A program made the translations under genes and the position numbers. A DNA stretch of 64,000 nucleotides from Paraspadella gotoi. Taxonomy: Eukaryota > Chaetognatha. Each line of letters begins with the position of its first letter. The stretch's first letter is position 1. Location of the stretch: positions 6,035,531-6,099,530 of the forward strand of contig CM119269.1 of NCBI GenBank assembly GCA_051294375.1, read 5' to 3'. The notes under the pieces are model-generated. The model had not been told where the DNA came from. It made no database searches and saw only the letters and a list, made by a program, of their open reading frames with translations. Of this stretch, positions 45,440 to 57,400 are shown piece after piece.

Positions 45440-48400
45440 ACCTGATGCCTCTTATTCGCTTATGTCTTTTAAGCCATTGACGTCATGGGTGTTACACTGA
45501 CTTCGTCAATAAACTCATCGTTGCTTAATGCCAGGATCATCGTTCCTTTTCGGTTCGCTATTCACTTTCACTTGTTCTTCGAGTTTCACTGTGAAACTTC
45601 GATAGTGTTACTAATCGTTGTCCCCGAAAGCCAATGAAAAGAAAATACAGTAGTTTGGAAATGATAAGTTCTCCAGTTTAAGATTCCTCATAAAAAGTTA
45701 ATGCAGGAAATCATAAATCTCTTTCAAAAATTATGTCATTAAATAGGTTAAAATTACAAAATTCTTAATAAAAGATTTTTTTTAAAAGAATTATACTTTC
45801 TTTTATCAACTTTCTTTTTTAAACAAATCTAAAATAATGTATTTTTAAATTTTAGCCTATTATATTCTTATTACTATACATAAATATAGCTCACTGGTGC
45901 CCACGAATGTATAAAATTTAAAAAAAAAATTTTTCTATCGGTTTTTATTTTATGTCCTATATGCTAAATAAAAATCGTTGTAAAAATTCAAACTTTGCCA
46001 AGTTCTAATACAATCTACAAAAACACGAAAAAGAGAAAGGTGTGAATTCTACACAGTATTTCTGATATAGAGCACACATGAACGGAAATAACGTGGCGGT
46101 TTACAGGGTACCAGGTGCTCGATGTTTGTCCCTTTAAAATTGTTTCTGAAGCCAACATTAATTGCATTATTACTTTGGTAATATGTGCGATAATACACTA
46201 CTGGACATTACTGTGTCGACGCATAACCGACTTGACCATCAACAAAACTAACTAGAATCAAAAAATAGTAAAATAAGATGTAGCAATATAGCTCGAAACG
46301 CTTACAAAATTTTAAACATTGCTTTTATTAAATGCAAAAAAAATATTAATAAGTTATTAAAACAAAATTTTATAAAACGATAACTTAGACAGTTAAGCCG
46401 CGAAACCAAGATGAATATTTTTTACACCAGCATCAATTTCTTCAATTTATATGATCATATGTTGTAATTAGGTCAAATTAATCTAAATAGAAGAATATGA
46501 CAAAGTTCATTTTCAATTTTTTTTAATGAACTGGGAGTTTTTACTGCTTAACTACCCCTTGTGTTTAATATCTAATAATTTTTGAGGTATTTCCGAAGAA
46601 CCATTATATTAATTACAACTGATATTTTTCGCGCTTTTTTTCAATGTATTTCAAAGCAAGAAACAACATCATAAACAACATTTCAAATAATAAAAAAAAT
46701 TGATTGAATGATTTTTGGAAAAAAATATTTTGAAACTTGAGAATAATGGATTTCGAGTACTAGGAAAAAAATTTTGCCATTCTAAAAATCAGGCCTCTAG
46801 CCGTTTCGATTTTTCTAGAGGCTTCGATTTTTTTATTTTTTTGAATATTTTTGATTTTTCCTTTGCAAAACCATTATTTCTCAATGAGCAGTTAGGTCGA
46901 GGAAATTTTTTTTCAACAAATTAAAAAAAATTCAAGCTTGTTGTTAAATTAGGCTTTTTTTTGGGGAAATACAATATAATCAATTAATTATATGAATGCG
47001 TATAATCTGAAAGTGAAGTATGTCTCTAAAATGACAAAAAGAATTACAATATTTCTTCAAGTTTTATGGTAAAATTTAAGTATGTTGTATCAATTAGAAA
47101 TAAGTTGAGATACGTCCCGCCTTTGGGCCAAAATTTTTAGTTTAACAAAGATTTTCGTACTGGCGGTAGTTTGAAAAAAGTTGAATTTAATTAAATAACT
47201 TTTCAAAAGAAAGAGCGAGCAAGATGGGTGTAGTAAATCAAATTAAAGCCCTAATCATGGACACTCACCTTTCCTAAAAAAAGTTTTTTATTAAATTAAT
47301 CCAGTAAATCTTTACAACAGGCTTTTGTTTTAAATCAGAGATAAAAAGTAGTAACAGTTTTTTTGCTTAAATTTTGAATGAAGGCATAATGAAATTTTTA
47401 TTTTTCTTTTGTAAATCTTGAAAAAGGAAAGACTGAATTACATTTAGTATTATAAATTTTTTGATTCATAAAACTGGCTTATATTTTAAGTAAAAGTAAA
47501 GAAACAATCAAAAAGTTTTATATTGATAGCTTGATAAAAGTCTTTTATTAATATCAAAAAAATGATAAAATAAATGTTTTCAGCTTGATATACAACAGTC
47601 TGGGACATCTGACCTTCTTTGTCCTGTGAAAAAAAATCGGTATTTTTTTATATCTTTAACTGCAAACTAAAAGCTTGACACACTGCTTGTTTGATCATAA
47701 TAAAGTTTAAAAAAAATGTATATAGGCTGGCAAATATATTTGACAAAAGCAAGACATCTTGTGTTAAACATGTAATTTGATAAATTTTTTTTAAATATAG
47801 CAAGGAATTAATGTCTAATTATTTAATCAATACCATTTTAATTAAGAAAAATATTTCTGCGTAATAGCGCCATAGAAAGGGTTATCATTAACTAGACTTG
47901 AATGATGCGAATTTTTTAGATATCGATTTACTGCCCCCATTGTCACAAGATATAAAAGGTCGATGGTTATGAATGTCAGTCAAGCTTCCAGATTTATCTG
48001 TACCTTTATAAACCTGCATTCTGAATTTTCTGTTTTTTTCCCTTCAAAAATGTATAAATAAAAAAGAATTAATTATGAGAGAACAATCAGCGGTGGAGGT
48101 GCCATTGGTGAAGCCTTAGTCTAGCCAACCACTTCCCGATGCGAATTTTTAAATGAGGTTTTTTTTATTGCCATTTATTTGAGACATAACAAACGCTTTA
48201 AAACTTTTTATTTGGTTTAAACTATTATTATTTTTTATTTTTTTTGATTACAATTTCTAGGAATAATATGAATAAGATACACTTTTTAAAAAAGTTGTAT
48301 CATCTTTTCACCCTATAAACTTCGGTCATAATCGTAAAAAAACAAAAAAAGAGTTTTGCATTGAATTTGGATAATCGACATATGAAACTATAACGTTGGT

Positions 48401-48500
48401 CAAAAAAATAAAAAGAAACTATAAAATATTGAATCACGTGAAATTTTTTTTTTGCACGGGAACAGTAACGTTTACGTGCCATTTTTCATTGTGTCATAAT
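45440..48500. other. long AT-rich intergenic or intronic stretch
   Basis: Three kilobases of AT-rich sequence with no microsatellites and no splice-bounded frame I can support. It may be an old decayed repeat; this is the least repetitive block of the window. Confidence 0.4.
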
Positions 48501-48882
48501 ATACAAATTTATAATATTGATAAAATTTTGAATATTTTTCCATGCAACTCTACTGACGATGGTAGCTAAAATTACTCAATAATCTACCAAGTAAAACTTA
48601 GTTTGATATATATTTTCTCACTATAAACTCCCTTTTACTCGAAATAACGATTTTTAACCACGGAAAAAAAAAATTTCTCTTCTAACTGAAATTTGAACCG
48701 GAGTTCAAATTTTGACGTCAAAACGGCCTCCCATGATTCATAAGCCACGAACGTGTACATCGCCCACGGCGTAACGGTCGATGATATTATTTGTGTTTGC
48801 CATTACATCTACATATGATGCATCGACTCAACCTTGACAACTCAAAGAATTACCGGCAGTTCGTAACCTTTTCTCGATATTT

Positions 48883-48892
48883 TCACTCGAGT
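48883..48892 (-). CDS. candidate last coding exon of the palindrome gene
   Basis: After a good acceptor (GTTTCTTACAG, 48893-48903) the first base completes an Arg codon from the preceding exon, then CTC GAG and TGA (48883-48885). If correct, the protein ends KSWRRLE. The right-arm equivalent is near 53809-53818. Confidence 0.3.
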
Positions 48893-49060
48893 CTGTAAGA
48901 AACATTTTCTTTCTGTCGTGAAGCAAAAATCTTCCACAAACAAAGAGGCCCGAAACGCCTGTCCCTCCGATGCCCCAATCCCTTCTCAACACAGTTGGCC
49001 ACTCCCACCCACATCACCCTTACCACCCCCGCCACCCTATATCCCCAGCCTCCCGCTCAC

Positions 49061-49169
49061 CTTCGCCAGGATTTGTTATGATTAGCGTTGACGGTTGAGA
49101 CTTTTCGAGTTTTATTGCGAAAATCCTCAGTCGGACAGGAAGGGAGAGATTCGATGGGAATTTCAAACG
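49061..49169 (-). CDS. candidate coding exon of the palindrome gene
   Basis: A 109-nt exon on the minus strand between an acceptor (GTAGAGAGCAG) and a consensus donor (GTGAGC, 49055-49060). It enters in phase 2 and leaves in phase 2. It reads FEIPIESLPSCPTEDF, then RNKTRKVSTVNANHNKSWR, a non-repetitive charged sequence. The same exon is visible with indels in the right arm (about 53529-53645). No family is recognised. The splice pair plus coding character make this one of the better exon calls. Confidence 0.45.
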
Positions 49170-49499
49170 CTGCTCTCTACTTGGTGATTGCAGAATGGTG
49201 GGGGTTAAGTAAGGGTTTTAGTATTATTAGTAATTAGTATTAATATTAGAAAAATATGTACCAAGGGGCACATTTTTATCAAGGGGATTAAAATATTTTT
49301 TTTTACTATTCATTATTATTCATTATTAATAACGATTTACCATTTATTGCTATTTATGACTACATAATACCTATGACTATCTAGCTATTAGCTATTATGT
49401 ATCTATTATCTATTTACCATCTACGACTATCTTGTATCTGTTATAAATATATCAGAATACCCGACTTCTTCGGCAAATCGCAGTTTTCACAGTACGTAG

Positions 49500-49660
49500 A
49501 TATAACAGCCCACCGCTGTACCACGGGGAGAATTTCTCTGGTCGCCCATTAATGTTAATGCGGTGAGGAAGCGAAAAAAGGGGGGGTGGGCGTATGGGCC
49601 TCTCCCATTGGTGACAGGGCAATCATTGCAACGGAAAGGGAGACATGGAGAGAAAAATGG
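49500..49660 (-). pseudogene. frameshifted exon-like segment of the palindrome gene
   Basis: The minus strand holds protein-like pieces that are open in different frames in the two arms. The right arm (53110-53225) reads LTLMGDREIPPRGT and RRWDCYILAYGEKLRF without a stop, while the left arm reads LTLMGDQRNSPRGTAVG before shifting. One-base indels separate the two, so either the gene is broken or the reads are noisy. Product unknown. Confidence 0.35.
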
Positions 49661-49739
49661 GTAGATAATAAATAGAATAAAATCGCAGAAAAAAATGCAT
49701 TGGGTTGTATAAAAGGGTGGGAAGCTATTTGCCGACACG

Positions 49740-50003
49740 AAACTTTCCAGCCAAATGAGCGCAAGAACGACAAATAAATACGACTCGGCGCTAACGCGTC
49801 AGCAAATGAAGATGTTTTCGCCCAGCATGAAGCAATCGAGCAATGGAAGCCAGGTGAAGGAGGCGATATGGTTGCGGTAGATTAAATGCGCGGGCACAGG
49901 CGGTTCCGGCTCGAGCTGCAAGATCCCCAGCTTCTTTTTCTTGAAGCCTTGATACGCGACTAGGATATAACATAACGCTCAGCGAACGCAGCGGTCGCAA
50001 AAA
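49740..50003 (-). pseudogene. frameshifted exon-like segment with WD-repeat-like character
   Basis: Starts after an acceptor-like CTCTCTGATTGCCAG. The left arm reads FLRPLRSLSV, then after a frame change CYILVAYQGFKKKKLG, ILQLEPEPPVPAHLIYRN and HIASFTWLPLLDCFMLGENI. The alternating hydrophobic strands and the SFTWLP word resemble a beta-propeller blade (weak inference). At the frame change the right arm (near 52660) has eight extra bases. I cannot name the family. Confidence 0.35.
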
Positions 50004-50122
50004 CTGGCAATCAGAGAGTCACAGACGTCGCGCCTTTGAGAATTTCGCAATAAGACAACAAGAAGAGAAAAGAATTGGGGTTCCCGTTTCGCTTCGAGTC
50101 TCGAGCGGAATACTTATTTCGA

Positions 50123-50177
50123 NNNNNNNNNNNNNNNNNNNNNNNNNNNNNNNNNNNNNNNNNNNNNNNNNNNNNNN
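50123..50177. other. assembly gap, 55 N
   Basis: The right arm supplies the corresponding sequence (about 52320-52510), so the gap is closable. Confidence 0.95.
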
Positions 50178-50378
50178 TTTGAGTGGTTTATCAGTTATGG
50201 TTTATGTGTTGTCTAAGCTTATTTTTGTATATATTGTTATGAATGAAGTTATTCGTGCAACAAGCCTCTCAACAAGAAAATCTACAACGAGTCAGTATCT
50301 CAAAACTCTTCCACCCAAATACATAAAAAACATTATCTTCCACATTTTTATCGCATTTCTCGGAAAAGAGCACTTGGC

Positions 50379-50404
50379 CATTTTATCCTTCGCGGAACCG
50401 GAAG
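50379..50404 (-). promoter_or_regulatory. ETS site and possible start codon
   Basis: On the plus strand ACCGGAAG (50397-50404) is a perfect ETS/GABP-type site. On the minus strand, 15 bases further, ATAAAATGGCC gives an ATG (50381-50379) with A at -3 and G at +4, opening MAKCSFPRNAIKMWK. This may be the 5' end of the gene whose exons lie at 48883-50003. Confidence 0.35.
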
Positions 50405-50412
50405 AGGCGTGG

Positions 50413-50417
<5 letters not shown>

Positions 50418-50464
<47 letters not shown>

Positions 50465-50480
50465 GAGAGAGAGAGAGAGC
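50418..50480. repeat. (GA)n microsatellite
   Basis: GA run with one GGG interruption. The mirrored tract in the right arm (51872-51955) is more interrupted. Confidence 0.93.
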
Positions 50481-50606
50481 AAAGACGAGGACCCGAATTT
50501 ATTCCCCTTCTTTTCTTCTCTCTTCTCTCGCGATGATTCCGGGTTTATTTTCGGGATCACGAGTTTTTCCTTTTAAAAGAGGAAAGGACTGGAAGAGTTG
50601 GGGCGT

Positions 50607-50624
50607 GGCCCCTAGGGGGCAGTG
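50607..50624 (+). promoter_or_regulatory. CTCF-like motif
   Basis: GGCCCCTAGGGGGCAGTG fits the conserved CTCF core (CC-N-C-T/C-AGGGGGC). The right-arm copy (near 51728-51745) is damaged by indels. Confidence 0.4.
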
Positions 50625-50715
50625 AATAACGGCGTCTCCAACGCAGTTAAATTCCGAAAGTGACGTTAAACTTTGACCGGAAACGACTCGGCGTAATTCG
50701 CGACGGGCCGTCGCG

Positions 50716-50806
50716 CCTTGGCAACGAGGGTTCTTGGCTTAGACCGCCCTTGGCAACGATCGCCCTTAGCAACGTCGCTTCATGGAACCGACGCCCCTTG
50801 GCAACG
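50716..50806 (+). promoter_or_regulatory. four CCTTGGCAACG motifs at 16 bp multiples
   Basis: CCTTGGCAACG at 50716, 50748 and 50796, and CCTTAGCAACG at 50764, with offsets 32, 16 and 32. GGCAAC is the 3' half of the RFX X-box; TTGGCA is also an NF1 half-site. The inverted arm has the mirrored array near 51535-51640. Confidence 0.45.
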
Positions 50807-50988
50807 TTACCACGGGCGTCTCGCTTCGGTGCGTCGCCCGCTTATTGAAGCGACAACACAGCCAAGTCTTCCACTTCGCTTTGCAATCACGACTCACATT
50901 ATCAGCTTTCTTTCATGACCAGTGAATGTCACTGCCTTCACGTCGGGGGAATCGTCGCCCGATCGTAGACGTTTAACGTGAGATTCTT

Positions 50989-51013
50989 NNNNNNNNNNNN
51001 NNNNNNNNNNNNN
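50989..51013. other. assembly gap, 25 N
   Basis: It sits at the centre of the giant palindrome, at the inner end of the left arm. Confidence 0.95.
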
Positions 51014-51124
51014 GTATAGTAAGTATTTTCCACTTCATTGATAGGGAAGCCAGGTACTCTGGGATGAATAAACGAGACTGTGAGAGAGTCTTGATTGAAA
51101 GCTTGCAGGGACTGCATGTCTCTA

Positions 51125-51250
51125 TCTTGGTAAGAGTGATGGAGCCTTAAACCACCAAAGGCCTGTCAGCATAAGTCAGGGGCAAGATAGCGTTATTTAT
51201 TAAATGAATGGATAATTTTTTATATTGGTTGTTACGCAAATTTCATAATA
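51125..51250 (+). mobile_element. copy of the TTGGTTGTACCAATTTCATA repeat family
   Basis: It matches the repeats at 7765 and 9607 (GAGTGATGGAGCCTTAAACC, TTATTAAATGAATGGATAAT). It lies in the palindrome's spacer, so it is not itself mirrored. Confidence 0.65.
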
Positions 51251-51342
51251 TTAGCGAAAAACTAACTTTCTAAATGTATCTTTGAGTCTTTCTCTCTTTT
51301 AACTCGAAATTCAGTCGCGATTCAGATTCTTCGACACGCATC

Positions 51343-54220
51343 GAAGAATCTAACGTTAAACGTCTCGATCGGTGCCGACGATTCCCCCGAGCGTGAAAGG
51401 CCAGTGTACAATCACTGGTCAATGGTGAAGAAAGCTTGATAAATGTGAGTCGTGATTGCAAAGCGAAGTGGAAGATTTGGCTGTGTTGTCGCTTCAATAA
51501 GCGGGCGAACGCACCGAAGCGAGACGCCCGTGGTACGTTGCCAAGGGGCGTCGGTTCCATGAAGCGACTTGCTAAGGGGCGACGTTGCCAAGGGCGGTCT
51601 AAGCCAAGAACCCCTCGTTGCCAAGGCGCGTTAACGGCCCGTCGCGAATTAACGGCGAGTCCGTTTCCGGTCAAAGTTTAACGTCACTTTCCGGAATTTA
51701 ACTGCGTTGGGAGACGCCGTATTACACTGCCCCGTAGGGGCACGGTCCCAACTCTTCAAATCCTTTCCTCTTTAAAAGGAAAAACTCGTGATCCCCGAAA
51801 ATAAACCCGGAATCATCCGCGAGAGAAGAGAGAAGAAAGAAGGGGAATAAATTCGGTCCTCGGTGCTTTGCTCTCTCTCTCTCTCTCTCTCTCTCCCTCT
51901 CTCTATCTCTCTGCTCTCTCTCTCTCCTCTCTCTCTCTTCTCTCTCTCTCTTCTCTCGCGCGCGTGACAAAATGGTATCATGCCTCCCGCTCGTGAACCT
52001 TTGTACCTCTCCTCTCGTCTCGTCTATCACCAATCATCTCCTCTCTCTCATCGGCCAACGCCTCTTCCGGGTTTCCGCGAAGGATAAAATGGCCAAGTGC
52101 TCTTTTCCGAGAGAAATGCGATAAAAAATGTGGAAGATAATGTTTTTTATGTGATTTGGTGGAAAAGAGTTTTGAGATACTGGACTGCGTTGTAAGATTT
52201 TCTTGTTGAGAGGGCTTGTTTGCACCGATAACTTCATTCATAACAATGATATACAGAAAATAAGCTAGACAAACACATAAACCATAACTGATAAACCAGC
52301 TCAAATAGATTTGGGTGTATATTTTTGTTAATATAATAAGTCGCACTCATACATAACTTACCTTATGCACATCTTTAAAGCGCCCCATTTGTTTCAAAAG
52401 GAAAGACGTCCTCGACTCTTCTGTCTCGAAAAGTCAATCATCGTTATCGCGCAATCGTCGTCCCCATGCGTCGTCGTCTGTCGTCATCGTCTCTATGGTA
52501 ACGAGGACGCATTCCGAAATAAGTATTACCGCTCAGAGACTCGAAGCGAAAGGGAACTCAATTCTGTTCTCTTTTGTTGTCTTTTTGCGAGAATCTCAAA
52601 GGCGGAGCGTCGTTGACTCCTGATTGCAGTTTCGCGACCGTGCGTCGCTGAGCGTTAGCGCGAAGTGTTATATCCTAAGTCGCGTATCAAGGCTTCCCGA
52701 AAAAGAAGCTGGGATCTTGCAGTCGAGGCCGACCGCCAGTTCGCATAATCTTCGCAAAACAATGGCCGTTCTCACACTGGTTCCATTGCCTCGAATTGCT
52801 TTTATTTGCGGAGAGGCGTAAACACATCTTCATGTGTGAAGTGCTGGACGCGTTGCCGAAGTCGTTTATTTGTCCGTCTTGCGTCATTTGCTGGAAAGTT
52901 TCGGTGTCGCAATAGCTTCCCACCCTTTTATACAACCAATTGATTTTTTGTTTTTTTTTCTGGATTAATTCCTTGTCGAAGCTATTTGATTTAAAAAATA
53001 ACATTTTAGAAGGCAAGTATTTAATTATCTAACCATTTTCTCTGCCATCATCCCTTTCGTTTGCAATGATTGCCGTCACCATGGGAGAGGCCCATGCGCC
53101 CCCCCCTTTTCGCTCCTCACGCATTAACATTAATGGGCGACAGAGAAATTCCTCCCCGTGGTACAAGGCGGTGGGACTGTTATATTCTAGCGTACGGTGA
53201 AAAACTGCGATTTGCCGAAGAATCGGTATTCTGATATAAGTTTTATAAGCAGATGAGCCAAGATAGTCCGTAGATGGTAAATAGATAATACGATACATAA
53301 TAGCTAATAGATAGATTAGTCATAGGTATTGATGTAGTCATATAATAGCATAAATGTAAATCGTTATTAATAATGATAATAATGAATAAGTAAAAAAAAA
53401 AATATTTAATCCCTGATAAAAACTGTGCCCCTTGGTACATATTTTCTCAAATAATTAATACTAATTACTAATAATACTAAAACCCTTACTTAACCCGCAC
53501 CAATTCTGGCAATCACAAGTAGAAGCAGCGTTTTTGAAATTCCCATCGAATCTCCTCCTTCCTGTCCGACTGAGGATTTTTGGGCAATAAAACAGACTCG
53601 AAAAGTCTCAACCGTCACGCCTAATCTAACAAATCCTGGCGAAGCGTGAGCGGGAGGACTGGGATATAGGTGTGGCGGGGGTGGGTAGGGTGATGTGGGT
53701 GGGTGGCCAACTGTGTTGAAAGGGATTGGGGGCATCGGAGGGACAGGCCGTTTCGGGCCGTCTTTGTCGCGGAAATTTTTGCTTCACGACAGAAAAAAAA
53801 AAGTGTTCTTGACAGACTCGAGTGAAAAAGTATCGAGAAAAGGTTACGAACCTGCCCGGTAATTCTTTTGAGTTGTCAAGGTTGAGTCGATGCATCAATA
53901 GGTAGAAGTGTAAATGGCAAACACAAAGAATACGCAATAGACCCGTTACGCGACGCCGTGGGGCTGATGTACATGTTTCGTGGCTTTATGAATCATGGGA
54001 GGCACGTTTTTACGTAAAATTTGAACTCGCCGGTTCCAAATTTTCAGTTAGATGAAGAATTTTTTTTCGCGTGGTTAAAATCGTTATTTCGAGTAAAAGG
54101 GAGTTTTATAGTGAGAGAATATATGTCAAACTAAGTTTTAAACTTCGGAGATTATTAAGCTAATTTAGCTATCAATCGGCAGTAGAGTGAGGGAAAAATA
54201 TTAAAATTTATAAAATAAAA
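51343..54220 (-). repeat. giant palindrome, right arm
   Basis: The reverse complement of 48510-50988. It contains mirrored, indel-damaged versions of the promoter-like motifs and of the exons (about 52632-52905, 53110-53225, 53529-53645, 53809-53818, all on the plus strand). Confidence 0.85.
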
Positions 54221-55960
54221 AAAGTAAATTAAAAATAATAAAAATAAAAAAAAATACAAAATTTAAATACTATTAAAAGTTCCGTCAAACTGATATTGGC
54301 GCATTGTTCATTCTTCAAAAGAAATAAAAATTCCTTTTCTCTCTAAATATCGGCTTCTGCCAAAACAAAGACCGGTGAAAATAGTCGGCCGGCCAGATAA
54401 AAGACCGGTCAAACTTGATACTAATCAGTTTAAAAACGTGAGAGAGAGAAAGAGTGAGAGAGAGAGAGAAAGACAGACATACAGGCCAAGAGACTGCTAG
54501 AGCATTCTTTCTCTCGCGGTTCTTTCTTTCTCAGATTTACTTCATCTCACCAATCACGAATCACCGATGTTTTTCACCTTTGAGCGGGCAGCACTCGCGG
54601 CTGCGAAATCCTCGTCATAAAGTGATGTTTCACTTATTTCAACGTGAACGTCTTTTGAATCGCTTGTTCGGCGCCAAGGAGTAATTCTTTCCTTTTTTTT
54701 CCAACGAAGCGAAACTTTTATTCCATCTTCGTCTTTTTATGTCTCGACTCATGAAATCGAATTCCTTACGACTCAATCCTCTTTTCTACGGATATTCTTC
54801 ATTCCTCTTCTCTTTTCATTCGCTTTTCTTTTCTTTTCTTTTTCGCCATTTACTTTTCTTCTCCTCTAATATTTTTGTCTCCTCTCCTCTCCTCTCCTCT
54901 TTTGTCCCCTTTTTTTTCCAAACTCCTTTCTGCTTCTTTTCTTCTCTTCTCTTTTCTTCTCTTTCTATTCATCTTTTCTCTCCACTTCCCTCTAACGCAT
55001 CAGAACTGTAATCGCTGCGTCTCGTGAAGCGAAGCAATCTCGACCAGCATCACCACCGACCCGGACAACGATTTAAATCGCATCTTTTTATTTATTTATT
55101 TATTTAATTACACGACCACATCTTCATCCACAGGCATGCCACAGATTGCACACGCATGACAATTGACCACACGCGAATCCACCAGCATGATTATTGATTA
55201 AATCTATCATCAACAGTCATGACTTCTTTTTTTTATCATAGCCATTAGCCACATCCTCTTCCTGTAATAAACTGACGCGACCACATTCTAATTTTCGTCA
55301 CAACACAACAGTCATTTCCACGGATGGCGTGACCACTGACCAGTGACCACTGACCACTTACCACAACTAGCCAATCAATCATATCAATTGTTTCCCGGTC
55401 AATTTCCATCCCTTATCCTCCTCCTCCCTCTTTTCTCCTCATCCTTGCTAAACTTTCCTTCTGACTCTCGATGCTTGAATAACGAAAAACCCGCGACTGA
55501 CTCCCCCCCTCTTCGCCCCCCTCCCCCACGACTCTCCTTTATTCCTTTTCGTTGTTGTCTTGCGATCCTATTTACTACTACCTGAGACCGAGGTTCTTTT
55601 TTTTCTTCTCTCGCTCCCTTTACACCTTTACGCTTACATTTGCCGTCTCTCTCTGATTGTTTTGCATTTTGGGGTGAATTTATGTTATTTATTTAAATTC
55701 GTTAGTGAATTTTATTTGAATTTATGATTGATCATTCTTTTAACTATAGATAAGTAAGTTGTCTTAGTAAACTATGAATAAATTTTCCTCAGTTCCATTT
55801 TTTTTTTCATAGAAGCATTTTTTTTTAAAAACTTTTTGGTTTCTATGTAAAATTTTTACTGCGCAATATAAAAAAAACCCCATAATGTCCCGATGATACT
55901 CCCGATCGATTATCCCTTATATTCCCTCTCCCCCCCCCCCGCGCCTCCTCCCTCCTACCC
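54221..55960. other. non-coding; pyrimidine-rich and short repeats
   Basis: Contains a GA tract at 54438-54476, TTTTC-rich DNA at 54800-54985, an (ATTT)n run near 55088, and the array GACCACTGACCAGTGACCAC with flanks at 55329-55361. No gene supported. Confidence 0.45.
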
Positions 55961-55961
55961 C

Positions 55962-56913
55962 CACTATGAGCCATAGTAAGGTGGACAGCAGAAATTTCAT
56001 ACAGCCTCGCTACCCACCTGTAACCATACACTATGAAGCCATAGTTTAGGTGACAGCAGAAAATTTCATACAGCCTCGCTACCCCACCTGTAACCACTAC
56101 CCACTATGAAGCATAGTAAGGTGGACAGCAGAAAATTTTACATAACATGCCTCGCTACCCACCTGTTAACCACTACACTATGAAGCCATAGTAAGGTGGA
56201 CAGCAGAAAATTTATACAGCCTCGCTACCACCTGTAACACTACACTATGAAGCCATAGTAAGGTGGACAGCAGAAAATTATCATACAGCCTCGCTACCCA
56301 CCTGTAACCACTACACTATGAAGCCATAGTAAGGTGTGACAGCAGAAAATTTCATACAGCCTCGCTATCCCACCTGTAACCACTACACTATGAAGCCATA
56401 GTAAGGTGGACAGCAGAAAATTTCATACAGCCTCCGCTACCACCTGTACCACTACACTATGAAAGCCATAGTAAGGTGGACAGCGAGAAAATTTTCATAC
56501 AGCCTGCCTACCCACCTGTAACCACTACACTATGAAGCCATTAGTAGTGGACAGCAGAAAATTTCATACAGCCTCGCTACCCACACTGTAACCACACACT
56601 ATGAAGCCATAAGTAAGGTGACAGCAGAAAATTTCATACAGCCTCGCTACCACCCACTGTAACCACTACACTATGAGCCATAGTAAGGTGGACAGCAGAA
56701 AATTTCATACAGCCTCGCTACCCACCTGTAACCAATCACTACATGAAGCATAGTAAGGTGGACAGCAGAAAAATTTCATACAGGCCTCGCTACCCACACT
56801 GTACACTTACACTATGAAGCCCATAGTAAGGTGGACAGCAGAAAATTTCATACAGCCTCGCTACCCACCTGTAACCACTTACACTATGAAGCCAAGTAAA
56901 GGTGGACAGCAGA
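55962..56913 (+). repeat. 70 bp satellite, 14 units
   Basis: Fourteen tandem units of about 70 bp containing ACTATGAAGCCATAGTAAGG, TGGACAGCAG, AAAATTTCATACAGCCTCGC and TACCCACCTGTAACC. Each unit has nested dyads: ACTATG-AAGC-CATAGT, and AGGTGG pairing with CCACCT 33 bases on. Units vary by single-base indels. Confidence 0.95.
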
Positions 56914-57400
56914 ATTCCGCGCTATTTCTAATGCATTAAGCCACCAGCCCACCCACCTCCAATAATTTGTTTTTGATTTTATCTATTAGCAAAAAGCTTT
57001 ATCCTTGGAACTTGTTTGATTGAAAAGTAATTGCAGTATACCACTTATTTGCTTTGAAGTATCTTCAATTCTATTATGGTTTTAATGTTAGAATGCATAT
57101 CTAATTAATACTTTCACCTCCTATAATATGTAAGTTTCCTAAATATTTTTTTTATTTTTCATTCTTAAAAATAGAATACTACAATATGCAAATTGAGTTA
57201 TAAATACTCAAAGGTTTTTAAATAATGCAAAATACAGTCAGAGAAAAATTTTTATTACAAACGTTAAAAACTTATTAAGAAAGGATAATTACAAAAAAAT
57301 TGACATGGGACTGAGATAGCCAGGGATTTTTATATTAACGGTTTAACTAAAAAAGTATAATGTAATTTCTCTCGATTCGTTTTTGTTTGGTAAGTTTAGT
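56914..57400. other. non-coding, AT-rich
   Basis: No feature recognised. It separates the satellite from the SINE below. Confidence 0.4.

Larger units (their letters stand above)
48510..50988 (+). repeat. giant palindrome, left arm
   Basis: Imperfect reverse complement of 51343-54220. Anchors: ACTCCCTTTTACTCGAAATA against 54085-54104, GCATTAACATTAATGGGCG against 49545-49563, and AACGTCTACGATCGG words at the inner end. A 55-N gap at 50123-50177 corresponds to about 190 bp present in the right arm. The arms differ by many small indels. Confidence 0.85.

Noticed and set aside
45154-45441. 95-residue Arg/Ala/Pro-rich frame on the minus strand
   Set aside because: A by-product of the GC-rich CGACGGGCG repeat; no coding signature.
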